Shown: piece after piece, positions 34,644-43,149 of the stretch
How positions within the stretch are numbered: position 1 is the stretch's first letter
How the letters are laid out: the number at the start of each line of letters is the position of its first letter
Assembly (NCBI GenBank): GCA_034432795.1
Contig: DAOUBF010000003.1
Span: 1 to 64,000, forward strand
Origin: DAOUBF01 sp034432795
GTDB taxonomy: Bacteria; Chloroflexota; Anaerolineae; DSLN01
Length of the DNA stretch: 64,000 nt
Reading direction: 5' to 3'
Translations under genes and position numbers: made by a program
Notes under the pieces: model-generated
Told to the model about the DNA's origin: nothing
The model's input: only the letters and a program-made list of their open reading frames with translations
The model's database searches: none

Positions 34644-34661
34644 TTTTAGGCAAGCCTAAAA
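34644..34661 (+). promoter_or_regulatory. DtxR/MntR-like operator palindrome
   Basis: TTTTAGGC AA GCCTAAAA, a perfect 8-2-8 inverted repeat covering about +3 to +20 of the predicted transcript. The TTAGGC/GCCTAA core resembles operators of DtxR-family metal repressors (MntR, IdeR, TroR types). No such repressor gene is in the window. Confidence 0.7.
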
Positions 34662-34683
34662 CTTGTTTTAGAATGGGCGAATC

Positions 34684-35661
34684 ATGCTATCTGGGTGGAA
34701 AACGATGGCCCGGCTGAGGAGATGGCCCGCCCTGGGGCTGATCCTCAGCGCCGCAATCGCCCTGGTCTTGACGGGCTGCGCCACGCCGGTGGCCCGGTCA
34801 CAGGAGGACCTCTCCCGGCGTCCTATCCGCGCCGTGACCACCATCGGTATGATTAGCGACATCGTGCGCAACGTCGGCGGCCAGCGCGTGCAGGTCATCG
34901 GGCTGATGGGGCCGGGCGTGGACCCGCACCTGTACAAGGCTACAGAAGGAGATGTCATCCGTCTCCTGGAAGCCGACGTGGTCTTCTACAACGGCCTGCA
35001 CCTGGAGGCCAAGATGGGCGACGTGCTGGAACGGATGCGCAGCCGCACGCGCACCGTGGCGGTCACCGACTGCATTGACCGCAGCCTGTTGCTGGCCCCA
35101 CCGCAGTTTGAAGGCGCTTATGACCCTCACGTCTGGTTTGATGTCACCCTGTGGATGAAGGCGGTGGAGTGCGTCCGCGATACTCTGATGGATATGGACC
35201 CCGGCAGCGCCGACCTGTACCGCGCCAACGCTCAGGCGTACCTGGCCCAACTCGCCGACCTGCACGCCTACGTCCAGGCCCAGGCGGCGCGCCTCCTGCC
35301 TGAGCAGCGCGTGTTGATCACCGCGCACGACGCCTTCAACTATTTCGGGCGGGCCTATGGCTTTGAGGTGCGCGGCCTGCAAGGCATCAGCACCGCCACC
35401 GAAGCGGGCACCGCCGACGTGCAACACCTGGCCGACTTCATCGCTCAGCGCAAGATTCGCGCCATCTTTGTGGAGTCCTCGGTCTCGCCGCGCACGATTG
35501 AAGCGGTGCAGGCCGCAGTGCAGGCGCGCGGGTTCAACGTCCGCATCGGCGGCCAACTCTTCTCCGATGCCATGGGTAACCCTGGCACGCCGGAGGGCAC
35601 GTACATCGGCATGGTGCGGCACAATATTGACACCATTGTGAGGGCCTTATTAGGTGAATGA
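34684..35661 (+). CDS. Metal-binding lipoprotein of an Mn/Zn/Fe ABC transporter (TroA/MntA-like)
   Basis: A 325-aa cluster A-I substrate-binding protein. The lipobox is LVLTGC (Cys about 36; 29 if translation starts at the second ATG). Metal ligands of the family are visible: His in GPGVDPHLYKAT, His in YDPHVWFD, Glu in FVESSVSP and Asp in GQLFSDAMG. A TAHDAFNYFG segment is present. The GGQLFSDAMG signature and the absence of a His-rich loop point to the TroA/MntA/PsaA branch, which takes Mn, Zn or Fe, rather than a dedicated ZnuA. The stop overlaps the ATPase start (ATGA). Confidence 0.88.
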   Translation: MLSGWKTMARLRRWPALGLILSAAIALVLTGCATPVARSQEDLSRRPIRAVTTIGMISDIVRNVGGQRVQVIGLMGPGVDPHLYKATEGDVIRLLEADVVFYNGLHLEAKMGDVLERMRSRTRTVAVTDCIDRSLLLAPPQFEGAYDPHVWFDVTLWMKAVECVRDTLMDMDPGSADLYRANAQAYLAQLADLHAYVQAQAARLLPEQRVLITAHDAFNYFGRAYGFEVRGLQGISTATEAGTADVQHLADFIAQRKIRAIFVESSVSPRTIEAVQAAVQARGFNVRIGGQLFSDAMGNPGTPEGTYIGMVRHNIDTIVRALLGE

Positions 35662-36497
35662 TAGCTATGGAAAATGAGGCGAATCCGTCCTCCGTCCTTC
35701 GTCCTTCGTCCTCTTTTGACAGGCCCAAGGCTATTGAAGTCACCGATCTGACCGTCGCCTACCGCGATCAGCCGGTGCTGTGGGATGTGGACCTGGAGGT
35801 GCCAGAGGGCGTACTTATGGCCATCGTCGGGCCGAACGGCGCGGGCAAGTCCACCCTGATCCAGGCCATCTTGGGCCTGGTCCAGCCGGCTGCCGGTCAG
35901 GTGCGCATCTATGGGCGGCCCTATGCCGAACAGCGCCATCTGGTGGGCTACGTGCCACAACGCAGCAGCGTGGATTGGGACTTCCCCACCAGCGCGCTGG
36001 ACGTGGTGATGATGGGGCTGTACGGCAGGCTGGGCTGGGTGCGCCGGCCTGGGCGCCGCGAGCGCGAACTGGCCTTAGAAAGCCTGGAAAAGGTCGGCAT
36101 GGCCGAGTTCGCCGACCGGCAGATCAGCCAGCTCTCCGGCGGGCAGCAGCAGCGCGTCTTCCTGGCGCGTGCTCTGGTGCAGGATGCCCGCATCTATCTC
36201 ATGGATGAGCCTTTCGCCGGCGTGGACGCTACGACCGAGCGGGCCATCATCGCCCTGCTCCAGGAGTTGCGCGCTGCGGGTAAGACGGTGGTGGCCGTGC
36301 ACCACGACCTGCAAACACTGGAGGAGTATTTTGATTGGGCCATGCTGCTCAACGTGCGGCGGATCGCCGCCGGGCCGGTCCAGGAGGTCCTCACCGATGA
36401 GAACCTGCGCAAGGCCTACGGCGGGCGCATTGCCTTCCTGCCGCGAGTAACGAATGGGCGCGAACCGGAGGCCATAGGCACACAGGGGCAGGCATGA
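35658..36497 (+). CDS. ABC transporter ATPase for Mn/Zn/Fe
   Basis: A 279-aa nucleotide-binding subunit of the transporter. Walker A GPNGAGKST, Q-loop YVPQRSSVDWDFP (family-typical), signature LSGGQQQR, Walker B YLMDEPFAG and the switch His in VVAVHHDLQ. The first 25 residues before the usual start (AIEVTDLTVAYRDQPVLWDV) include NPSSVLRPSSSF, a translated CGTCCTCCGTCC-type repeat, so the original start may have been lost or moved. ATGA overlaps on both sides link it to the lipoprotein and permease genes. Confidence 0.93.
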   Translation: MIAMENEANPSSVLRPSSSFDRPKAIEVTDLTVAYRDQPVLWDVDLEVPEGVLMAIVGPNGAGKSTLIQAILGLVQPAAGQVRIYGRPYAEQRHLVGYVPQRSSVDWDFPTSALDVVMMGLYGRLGWVRRPGRRERELALESLEKVGMAEFADRQISQLSGGQQQRVFLARALVQDARIYLMDEPFAGVDATTERAIIALLQELRAAGKTVVAVHHDLQTLEEYFDWAMLLNVRRIAAGPVQEVLTDENLRKAYGGRIAFLPRVTNGREPEAIGTQGQA

Positions 36498-37612
36498 CCA
36501 TCGCGCAGATACTCCACGATCTGCTGTTTGACTACACGCTGCGCACGGTGGCTTTGGGTGCGGCCACGCTGGGCCTGGTGAGCGGTATCCTGGGCGCGTT
36601 CGCCGTGCTGCGCAAGCAGAGCCTGCTCGGCGATGCCCTCTCCCATGCCGCCCTGCCCGGCGTTGTCCTGGCTTTCTTGCTCACCGGCTCCAAGGAACCG
36701 CTGGCTCTGATCCTGGGCGCGGCGGTGGCGGGATGGATCGGGACGCTATGGATGATGGCGATCATCCGCTATACCCGCGTGAAGCAGGATGCCGCGTTGG
36801 GGATCGTGCTCTCTGTCTTCTTCGGCCTGGGGCTGATGCTGTTGACCTTTGCCCAGAAGCTGCCCAACGCCAGCCAGGCGGGGCTGGACCGCTTCCTGTT
36901 CGGCCAGGCGGCGACGTTGCTGCAGCGCGATGTGGAAACGATGGCCGTTCTGGGCGCAGTGGCGATGGGCGTGGTCGTCCTGCTGTGGAAGGAGTTTAAG
37001 CTGCTCAGCTTTGACCCTGGCTTCGCCGCCACCCTGGGCTATCCGGTGCGGCGGCTAGATATCCTGCTCACCTCGCTTATCGTCATCGCCATCGTCGTCG
37101 GCCTGCAAACCGTAGGGGTGGTGTTGATGAGTGCCATGCTGGTGGCGCCCGCGGCAGCGGCCCGGCAATGGACCGAGCGGCTGAGCGTGATGGTTGTTCT
37201 CTCCGGCCTGTTCGGGGCGCTGGTGGGATTGGCCGGGGCAGTAACCAGCAGCCTGGTGGCGCACCTGCCCACCGGCCCAACGATCGTCCTGTATATGAGC
37301 GCGGTCGTCCTGCTTTCGCTGCTCCTGGCGCCGCAGCGGGGCGTGCTGGCGCGGGCGCGGCGCCAGGCACGGCAACGCTGGCAATTTGCGGTGGAGGCGC
37401 TGGCGGTGCACCTCCTCCATCATGAGGGGCGGCCTGAAGAGGCCATTGAGAGCGAGCTTTCCCATCTGGAAGCTGAGTTGCGCTGGGAACGGGAGTTTGC
37501 CCGGCGGGTGGTGCGCGAAGCTATAGCGGGAGGCATTGTCACCCGCAGCGGCAATCGCCTGATGCTGACCCCACTGGGACGGGAGATGGCGCGGCAGGTG
37601 ATGGTGCGGTGA
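36494..37612 (+). CDS. Mn/Zn/Fe ABC permease with winged-helix-like C-terminus
   Basis: A 372-aa ABC-3 family permease. About eight membrane helices, with the signature LGAFAVLRKQSLLGDALSHAALPGV near the N-terminus and VGVVLMSAMLVAPAAAARQWT in the second half. After the last helix a soluble region of about 90 residues (LAVHLLHHEG ... FARRVVREAIAGGIVTRSGN ... LTPLGREMARQVM) has the layout of a winged helix-turn-helix, as in some TroC/MntC permeases. It could sense metal or bind the ATPase. Overlaps the ATPase gene by 4 bases. Confidence 0.9.
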   Translation: MTIAQILHDLLFDYTLRTVALGAATLGLVSGILGAFAVLRKQSLLGDALSHAALPGVVLAFLLTGSKEPLALILGAAVAGWIGTLWMMAIIRYTRVKQDAALGIVLSVFFGLGLMLLTFAQKLPNASQAGLDRFLFGQAATLLQRDVETMAVLGAVAMGVVVLLWKEFKLLSFDPGFAATLGYPVRRLDILLTSLIVIAIVVGLQTVGVVLMSAMLVAPAAAARQWTERLSVMVVLSGLFGALVGLAGAVTSSLVAHLPTGPTIVLYMSAVVLLSLLLAPQRGVLARARRQARQRWQFAVEALAVHLLHHEGRPEEAIESELSHLEAELRWEREFARRVVREAIAGGIVTRSGNRLMLTPLGREMARQVMVR

Positions 37613-37660
37613 GGATGGAGGACGACGATCCGTCGTCTGTCGTCGGTTATTATATATTAT
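37610..37660. repeat. GGACGACG repeat between the two permease genes
   Basis: GATGGAGGACGACGATCCGTCGTC followed by TGTCGTCGGTTATTATATATTATAG. The inverted GACGACGATCCGTCGTC core can form a short hairpin inside the operon. SD-like AGAGGAAG follows for the next gene. Confidence 0.65.
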
Positions 37661-37674
37661 AGAGGAAGCACGAT

Positions 37675-38793
37675 ATGGTCAGCCTGGTTCAGCTTGAGAT
37701 CATCCTGATTGCCTCGGTAGTGGCGGCGGGGTGTGCGCTGGTGGGGACGTTCCTGGTGCTGCGGCGCATGGCGCTGATGAGCGACGCCATCAGCCACGCC
37801 ATCCTGCTGGGCATTGTGCTCATGTTCTTCGTGACCGAGAGCCTGGCCTCGCTGCCCATGATCGTCGCGGCGACGTTGACGGGCGTGCTGACCGTGACCC
37901 TGGTGGAGGCGCTGGTGCACACGCGGTTGGTGAAGGAGGATGCCGCCATTGGCCTGGTCTTTCCGGCGCTGTTCTCGCTGGGCGTGATCCTGATCAGCCG
38001 CTATGCCAGCAACGTCCACCTGGACGTGGACGCTGTGCTTTTGGGCGAACTGGCCTTCGCGCCGTTTGATCGGTTTATAGTGGCGGGCCTGGACCTGGGG
38101 CCGAGGGCGCTGTGGCTGGCGGGGGCGATTGGGGTAGTGGACCTGGCCTTCATCCTGGTGTTCTATAAAGAGTTGAAGCTGGCGACGTTTGATGCCAGCC
38201 TGGCGGCGGCGCTGGGCTTCTCGCCCGCGCTGATCCACTACGCGCTCATGACCCTGGTCTCCGTGACTGCGGTAGGATCGTTTGAGGCGGTGGGGTCGGT
38301 TTTGGTGGTGGCCCTGATGATCGCGCCGCCTGCGGCGGCCTATCTGCTGACCGAGCGGCTATCGGCCATGCTGGGGATGAGCGTGGGCATCGGCGTGGCC
38401 TCGGCGGTGTCTGGCTATTTCCTGGCGCGGCAGCTTGATGCCTCTATTGCGGGGAGCATGGCGACCATGGCGGGGCTGTTTTTCCTGGCAACGCTGCTTC
38501 TGGCGCCGGAGCGGGGGCTGGTGGCGCGTTGGGCCAGGTTGCGCCGCCAGCGCTGGCAGTTCGCCGGGGAAATGTTGCTGGTGCACCTCTCGCAGCATGA
38601 GGGCGCCGCAGATGAGGCCGAGGAGACGGCCCTGGATCACCTGGAGCGGCACATGCGCTGGCCGCCGGCGTTTGCGGAGCAGGTGGCAGATTACGTGGTG
38701 CGTCATGGGCTGGCGCAGCGCGTGAATGGCGGCAGGCGGCTGGCGCTGACGGAGAGAGGGCGCGAGGTGGCGCGAACGACGATGCTGCGCTAG
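37675..38793 (+). CDS. Second Mn/Zn/Fe ABC permease, paralogue of the first
   Basis: A 372-aa ABC-3 permease of the same length and layout as its neighbour: GTFLVLRRMALMSDAISHAILLGI near the N-terminus, VGSVLVVALMIAPPAAAYLLT in the second half, and the same C-terminal soluble domain (LLVHLSQHEG ... WPPAFAEQVADYVVRHGLAQ ... LTERGREVARTTML). TroC/TroD-type systems use such a heterodimer. AGAGGAAG before ATG. A repeat-containing gap separates it from the first permease. Confidence 0.9.
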   Translation: MVSLVQLEIILIASVVAAGCALVGTFLVLRRMALMSDAISHAILLGIVLMFFVTESLASLPMIVAATLTGVLTVTLVEALVHTRLVKEDAAIGLVFPALFSLGVILISRYASNVHLDVDAVLLGELAFAPFDRFIVAGLDLGPRALWLAGAIGVVDLAFILVFYKELKLATFDASLAAALGFSPALIHYALMTLVSVTAVGSFEAVGSVLVVALMIAPPAAAYLLTERLSAMLGMSVGIGVASAVSGYFLARQLDASIAGSMATMAGLFFLATLLLAPERGLVARWARLRRQRWQFAGEMLLVHLSQHEGAADEAEETALDHLERHMRWPPAFAEQVADYVVRHGLAQRVNGGRRLALTERGREVARTTMLR

Positions 38794-38804
38794 CCCGGCA
38801 GATA

Positions 38805-38872
38805 TGCCCCCACCCCCTCCCTCCCCCGCAAGGGGGGAGGGGGATGAGAGGAGAGCCAGGGAGGGGGTGATA
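38805..38872. repeat. G/C-tract palindromic repeat after the transporter operon
   Basis: CCCCACCCCCTCCCTCCCCC GCAA GGGGGGAGGGGG with GGGAGGGGGTG beyond. The central hairpin may slow or end transcription, but there is no T-run. Confidence 0.7.
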
Positions 38873-38989
38873 AACAGGCTAGAACCGATGCACCTGCCAG
38901 GCCGGTTGTCGCCTTGTCAGGTGAGGGGTTTTCAAGTATAATCGTGTTGACGCCGCAAGCTGGCTGCACATGCGGCCATTGCGCGGAGA

Positions 38990-39064
38990 CGGGGCGTAGC
39001 GCAGCTCGGTTAGCGCGCACGGTTCGGGTCCGTGAGGTCCCCAGTTCAAATCTGGGCGCCCCGA
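38990..39064 (+). tRNA. tRNA-Pro (anticodon CGG)
   Basis: 75 nt folding into a full cloverleaf. Acceptor CGGGGCG / CGCCCCG with discriminator A; D stem GCGC / GCGC with loop AGCTCGGTTA; anticodon stem CACGG / CCGTG with loop TTCGGGT; variable AGGTC; T stem CCCAG / CTGGG with loop TTCAAAT. The anticodon CGG reads CCG. CCA is not encoded. TATAAT lies at about 38937-38942. Confidence 0.97.
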
Positions 39065-39075
39065 CTATGAACCTG

Positions 39076-39110
39076 GCCTGTCATCCATTGGATGACAGGC
39101 TATTGTTTTT
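39076..39110 (+). terminator. Intrinsic terminator after tRNA-Pro
   Basis: A perfect 11-bp stem (39076-39086 with 39090-39100), loop ATT, followed by TATTGTTTTT. It starts 12 bases after the tRNA. The hairpin also encodes the last residues of the convergent mazG gene. Confidence 0.9.
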
Positions 39111-40562
39111 CGCCGCCTCCCATAGCGCATCCAGGGCTTCCAGACTCATCTGGCGCAGGTCAACGCCCTGGGCACGCGCCTGGGCCTCCACCGCAGCGAA
39201 GCGGCGGGCAAAGCGGGCATTGGCCTGGCGCAAGGCGGTCTCGGCATCCACGTTCAGCCAGCGCGCCCAGTTGACGATGGCGAAGAGCAGGTCGCCCAAC
39301 TCGGCGGCGCGCTCTTCGGGCGTCCTGGCTGCCTCCACCTCCGCGATCTCCTCGTGCACTTTCGCCACCACGCCGTGGACGTCTGGCCAATCAAAGCCGA
39401 CGCGGGCGGCCTTACGCCCGTAAGCCTGGGCCTGAGCCAGCGCCGGCAGGGCGGGCGGCACACCGGCCAGGGCAGATACGCCTTCGCCGGGCGCCTCTTC
39501 CTCGGCTTTCTCGGCTTGCTTGATCTTCTCCCAATTCGCCAGGACCTCGGCCACGCCTGAGACCTCCACGCCAGCGAAGACATGGGGGTGGCGGCGGATG
39601 AGCTTGGCGTTCTCCTGCGCGATGACATCGGCCATGCGGAAGCTGCCCTCCTCGGTGGCCATCTGTGCCTGCATGACGATATGGAGCAGGAGGTCGCCTA
39701 ACTCCTCGCGCAGCGCGTCCATATCCTCGGCGTCCAGCGCGGCCAGGACCTCATAGGTCTCCTCCAGCAGGCCGGGGCGCAGGCTCTGGTGCGTCTGCTG
39801 GCGGTCCCAGGGGCAGCCATCCGGGGCGCGCAGCCGGGCGACGGTGTTTTGGAAGGTCTCAAAGGCGCCGGGGAGGGGCAGCGGCGGGACGTAGAGCACG
39901 GTGAGGTCGCCCAGGGTCTCGCGCCGATCAAGCTCATACAGGGGCAAATGCTCCACACGCTCATCGCGCGTGCCCGCCGCATGGACAAGTGCCACCGGAT
40001 GCGTGTCGGGGTAAGCGTTCATCAATGTCAGTTTGACCTCGGCGGCCAGAGCGCGGCTGTACAATTGGGCGATCAGCGCGGGCACATCGGGGTTCAACGG
40101 CGGATGCACGCGGGCGGCGATCTCCAGCGCGTCGGCGACTTGTAGCCCATCCAGCGCGTCCAGTTCCAGCGCCGCCAGCACCGGCTCAATAAAGCTGAGG
40201 CCAGCCACCAGGCGGACATTCAGCCCGATGGCTTTTGCCTCTTTCAGGATACGGGTGACGCTGGCTTCGCCCACAAGCGGGTGGCCGGGGACGGCGTAGA
40301 TGACGCCCTCTGGCCGCTGGCCCAGCCGCAGCACCTCCGCCGCGATCCCCGCATAGACAGCCTCAAAGTCGCTCTCGCGCTCGTACAGGGGATCAAAGGA
40401 GACCAGCTTCAGCCCGGCCGGGAGACCGGCAATCGCAGGGTGGCGCGATGTGCGCACATAGACCTCGCTTGCCTGGGTGAGCACCTCCCAGGCTTCGCGT
40501 GTGATCTGCGCCGGGTCGCCCGGCCCCAGTCCGACGATGGTGATAGCAGGTATTGGTTGCAT
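39081..40562 (-). CDS. mazG: Tetrapyrrole-methylase-domain / MazG pyrophosphohydrolase fusion
   Basis: A 493-aa fusion like Bacillus YabN. Residues 1-225 form a SAM-dependent tetrapyrrole-methylase-like domain (ITIVGLGPGDPAQIT, YAVPGHPLVGE). Residues about 245-490 form a MazG NTP pyrophosphatase with the opening RLRAPDGCPWDRQQTHQSL, EETYEVLAAL and EELGDLLLHIV, then the second MazG repeat (KVHEEIAEVEAA, ELGDLLFAIVNWAR). MazG hydrolyses non-canonical or excess NTPs. Start at 40562 (MQPIPAITIVGLG) rather than 40598, because the promoter at 40570-40598 places the transcript start right at this codon. Confidence 0.93.
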   Translation of the reverse strand: MQPIPAITIVGLGPGDPAQITREAWEVLTQASEVYVRTSRHPAIAGLPAGLKLVSFDPLYERESDFEAVYAGIAAEVLRLGQRPEGVIYAVPGHPLVGEASVTRILKEAKAIGLNVRLVAGLSFIEPVLAALELDALDGLQVADALEIAARVHPPLNPDVPALIAQLYSRALAAEVKLTLMNAYPDTHPVALVHAAGTRDERVEHLPLYELDRRETLGDLTVLYVPPLPLPGAFETFQNTVARLRAPDGCPWDRQQTHQSLRPGLLEETYEVLAALDAEDMDALREELGDLLLHIVMQAQMATEEGSFRMADVIAQENAKLIRRHPHVFAGVEVSGVAEVLANWEKIKQAEKAEEEAPGEGVSALAGVPPALPALAQAQAYGRKAARVGFDWPDVHGVVAKVHEEIAEVEAARTPEERAAELGDLLFAIVNWARWLNVDAETALRQANARFARRFAAVEAQARAQGVDLRQMSLEALDALWEAAKNNSLSSNG

Positions 40563-40569
40563 AACTGAG

Positions 40570-40598
40570 AGTATACGCTGTGCATCGCGGTGGGACAA
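40570..40598 (-). promoter_or_regulatory. Promoter of mazG, predicted leaderless
   Basis: Minus strand TTGTCC (40598-40593), 17-bp spacer, TATACT (40575-40570). The expected transcript start (about 40563) is next to the ATG at 40562. Confidence 0.6.
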
Positions 40599-40661
40599 CT
40601 TTCCTAAAGACCTGGACGGCCCTGTTTTCTTATAATCCTCACAGGTGTGTCATGCAGAGCC

Positions 40662-40689
40662 GTAGGGGCACGTTGCAACGTGCCCCTAC
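40662..40689. repeat. Perfect 28-bp palindrome GTAGGGGCAC...GTGCCCCTAC
   Basis: A perfect 14-bp inverted repeat with no loop, lying between a TATAAT (40631-40636) and the start of the histidine kinase gene. Same family as the terminator palindrome at 49399-49427. Confidence 0.85.
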
Positions 40690-40699
40690 TCTGCCCAGG

Positions 40700-42991
40700 A
40701 TGACGGTGGTACAAAGCAGGCACGTGATGGTCGCTTCCGCTTCCCGAACGCGGGTTAATGGACAGGCTATAGCGCTATGGGCACTTGGGCTGGTCATCGC
40801 CCTGTTCGCCCTGCTTCAAGCCGTCCCTGCGCTGGATGTCACCTTTCATCAGCCGATTTTCCATTTCTATATTGTGACCTTCATCGCCTTCACCGCGGCA
40901 GTCGTCGCCTGGCTGGTGGTCGCCAGCGTGGGCGAGAACGCCGCGCCATGCCATCGCCTGTTCGGGCTGGCTTTCGCCCTGATGGGCAGCCTGTTCTTCC
41001 TGCATGGCCTGACCACACCGGGCGCGCTGATCGCCGGTTTCAATCCTGGGGTGACCTGGTCGGCCTGGCTGACGCTGCTGGTGGGTGGGGCCATTTTCGC
41101 GCTCAGCGCTACCCTGGCGCCGGAAGCGCCCCCCAGGGGTTGGGAGCAGCAGTGGACGCACATCCTCCTGGCCGCCATCGGGGCTATGCTGGCCTATGCC
41201 GCCATTGTCTTCTTTGCCCCTGGCTGGCTCACGGCGATAGAACGCCTGACCCAACCCTGGACCACCAAGCTGCTATTCGCTGCTACGTTCGCGCTGTGGC
41301 TGGTAGCGGCCCTCCGGCTGTGGCGCACCTACCGGCGCGGCGGTGCCCGGTTGGATGGGCTGATGGCCCTGACCGCCGCGTTGCTGGCCTGCGCCAGCAT
41401 CAGTATGCACTTCTTCCCCATCTGGCACCTGAGTTGGTGGGCTTACCACATCCTGTTGCTCATCGGCTTCACTCTGACCATGGTCGGGCTGTGGCGCACC
41501 TATGAGCGCCGCCGCACCTTCCGGCTGACCTCGTACTTCGCCGCAGCCAGCCTGATCGTCATTGCTGCGCTGGCGCTGGGCCTCAGCGAACTCTACGCTC
41601 GCCTGTCCAACGACGACTTCATCAGACACTTTGAAGCCGAGAACGCCACCTACGCCGCGAACCTGGCGCACAGCCTGGCGCTGGAGATACCGGCTTTTCG
41701 CTCGGCCCAGGCGGTCAGCCAGGTGGCCCAGGATGATGCGTTGCGCCTGTGGCTGAAGTACCTCGCCGATCTGGGCGTGATGGAGTTGACCGTATACGAC
41801 CTGGAGGGCCAGGTTGTTTATCAGGTGGACGCGCGCTCGCTGGCGGAAGAGGCTCGCTCCTCAGATGACCCTTACGCTCTCCCCGAAACGAGCGGCCATC
41901 CCGCTGTGCACGAACAGGCATCCAGTGCCGGGCTGACCGATTCAGAAGAGTCCCAGGAGTGGCTGCAGCGGGTGGTCGCGGGGGAGACGGTCAGCGAAAA
42001 GGAGGAACACACCCCGCCGGGCGACGCCGAGCCTGTCACCGTGCTGGCCACCTATGTGCCGGTGTTCCCGGCGGCTGGCACGCCGGGGGAGACCCGCCCT
42101 GTGGCTGCGTTGGAGTTGGTGCGGTCGTTACCCGAATTGGAGAGCCGCGCCATCACTGTCCGCGCCCGTACGGTCACTACCACCGGTCTGGCGATGACCG
42201 TCCTGTTCCTGCTGCTCCTGGGGATCGTGCGCCGCGCCGATAAGCTCATCCAGATGCGCACCCAGGAATTGGAGCAGACCAACGCCGAACTGAAGCGCTC
42301 CGAGGCATTGCGCAACGATCTGACTCAAATGATCGTTCACGACCTGCGCAGCCCTCTCTCAGCCGCCTTTGCCAACCTTAGCCTGCTGGAGAAGGCGCTG
42401 GACCGGCCCGATCTGGCGGGGCAACGCACGCGCTTCCTGGCGAACGTGCGGCGCAGCAGCCAGGCGATGGCGACCCTGATTGATACGCTGCTGGACATCA
42501 ACCGCATGGAAGCGGGGGAACTGCCCCTGAACCGCCAGCCGGTGGCGATTGCCGAGTTGCTCCAGGCTGGGGCAGAGCAGGCTGCTGGTGTGGCCGAGCA
42601 GCAGGGGAAGCACATCCGCGTGGAGACCCCGCCCGATCTGCCGCAGGCCCTGGTGGACCGCGACCTGATCGGGCGCGTCATCCACAACCTGGTGCAGAAC
42701 GCGCTCAAGCACACCGCCCCCGGCGGTCACATCACCCTGACTGCCCGTGCCGAGAACGGCTATCTTGTAGTCAGCGTGCAGGACGATGGCGAGGGCATCC
42801 CCCCGGAATACCACGCCCATATTTTTGAGAAGTTTGTCCAGGTGAATAAGGCGGCGCGCAATGGCAGCGGGCTGGGGCTGGCCTTCTGCCGCCTGGCAGT
42901 GGAGGCGCACGGCGGGCGCATCTCGGTGGAGAGCCAGCCACACCAGGGCAGCACGTTCACGTTCACGTTGCCACTTCAGCCGAACGCCTGA
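40700..42991 (+). CDS. Membrane-bound sensor histidine kinase
   Basis: A 763-aa kinase (start could also be ATG 40727; the longer frame from 40580 runs through a promoter and a palindrome). About eight membrane helices in residues 18-260, then an extracytoplasmic sensor region (about 280-480, PEPAS-like size but no family recognised). One more helix follows (TTGLAMTVLFLLLLGIVRR) with a short coiled coil. HisKA domain with the phospho-His in MIVHDLRSPLSAAFANLS; HATPase_c with N box NLVQNALKHT, G1 QDDGEGIP, F box FEKFVQV and G2 GSGLGLAF. No response regulator is adjacent, so it is an orphan kinase here. Confidence 0.9.
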   Translation: MTVVQSRHVMVASASRTRVNGQAIALWALGLVIALFALLQAVPALDVTFHQPIFHFYIVTFIAFTAAVVAWLVVASVGENAAPCHRLFGLAFALMGSLFFLHGLTTPGALIAGFNPGVTWSAWLTLLVGGAIFALSATLAPEAPPRGWEQQWTHILLAAIGAMLAYAAIVFFAPGWLTAIERLTQPWTTKLLFAATFALWLVAALRLWRTYRRGGARLDGLMALTAALLACASISMHFFPIWHLSWWAYHILLLIGFTLTMVGLWRTYERRRTFRLTSYFAAASLIVIAALALGLSELYARLSNDDFIRHFEAENATYAANLAHSLALEIPAFRSAQAVSQVAQDDALRLWLKYLADLGVMELTVYDLEGQVVYQVDARSLAEEARSSDDPYALPETSGHPAVHEQASSAGLTDSEESQEWLQRVVAGETVSEKEEHTPPGDAEPVTVLATYVPVFPAAGTPGETRPVAALELVRSLPELESRAITVRARTVTTTGLAMTVLFLLLLGIVRRADKLIQMRTQELEQTNAELKRSEALRNDLTQMIVHDLRSPLSAAFANLSLLEKALDRPDLAGQRTRFLANVRRSSQAMATLIDTLLDINRMEAGELPLNRQPVAIAELLQAGAEQAAGVAEQQGKHIRVETPPDLPQALVDRDLIGRVIHNLVQNALKHTAPGGHITLTARAENGYLVVSVQDDGEGIPPEYHAHIFEKFVQVNKAARNGSGLGLAFCRLAVEAHGGRISVESQPHQGSTFTFTLPLQPNA

Positions 42992-43013
42992 GCCTCCTCC
43001 ACGACTGGGAGGG

Positions 43014-43137
43014 GATGACATTCCCCCCACCCCAACCCTCCCCCACAATGGGGGGAGGGAGTATGTTCCCTCCCCCTGGACGGGGGGGTGAGGGAGGGGG
43101 CGGCGGCCAGAGCTTGCCCTGAGCGCAACGCAGGGGT
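43014..43137. repeat. G/C-tract palindromes plus CCCTGAGCGCAACGCAGGGG element
   Basis: GGGAGGGGATGACATTCCCCC, CCTCCCCCACAATGGGGGGAGGG and CCCTCCCCCTGGACGGGGGGG, then TTGCCCTGAGCGCAACGCAGGGG. The last element supplies the -35 of the promoter below. The whole 158-base gap is repeat. Confidence 0.75.
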
Positions 43138-43142
43138 AAAAT
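43114..43142 (+). promoter_or_regulatory. Promoter embedded in a repeat, predicted leaderless
   Basis: TTGCCC (43114-43119), 17-bp spacer, TAAAAT (43137-43142). The expected transcript start is at about 43149-43150, i.e. at the ATG of the next gene. Confidence 0.55.
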
Positions 43143-43149
43143 CGCCGCC

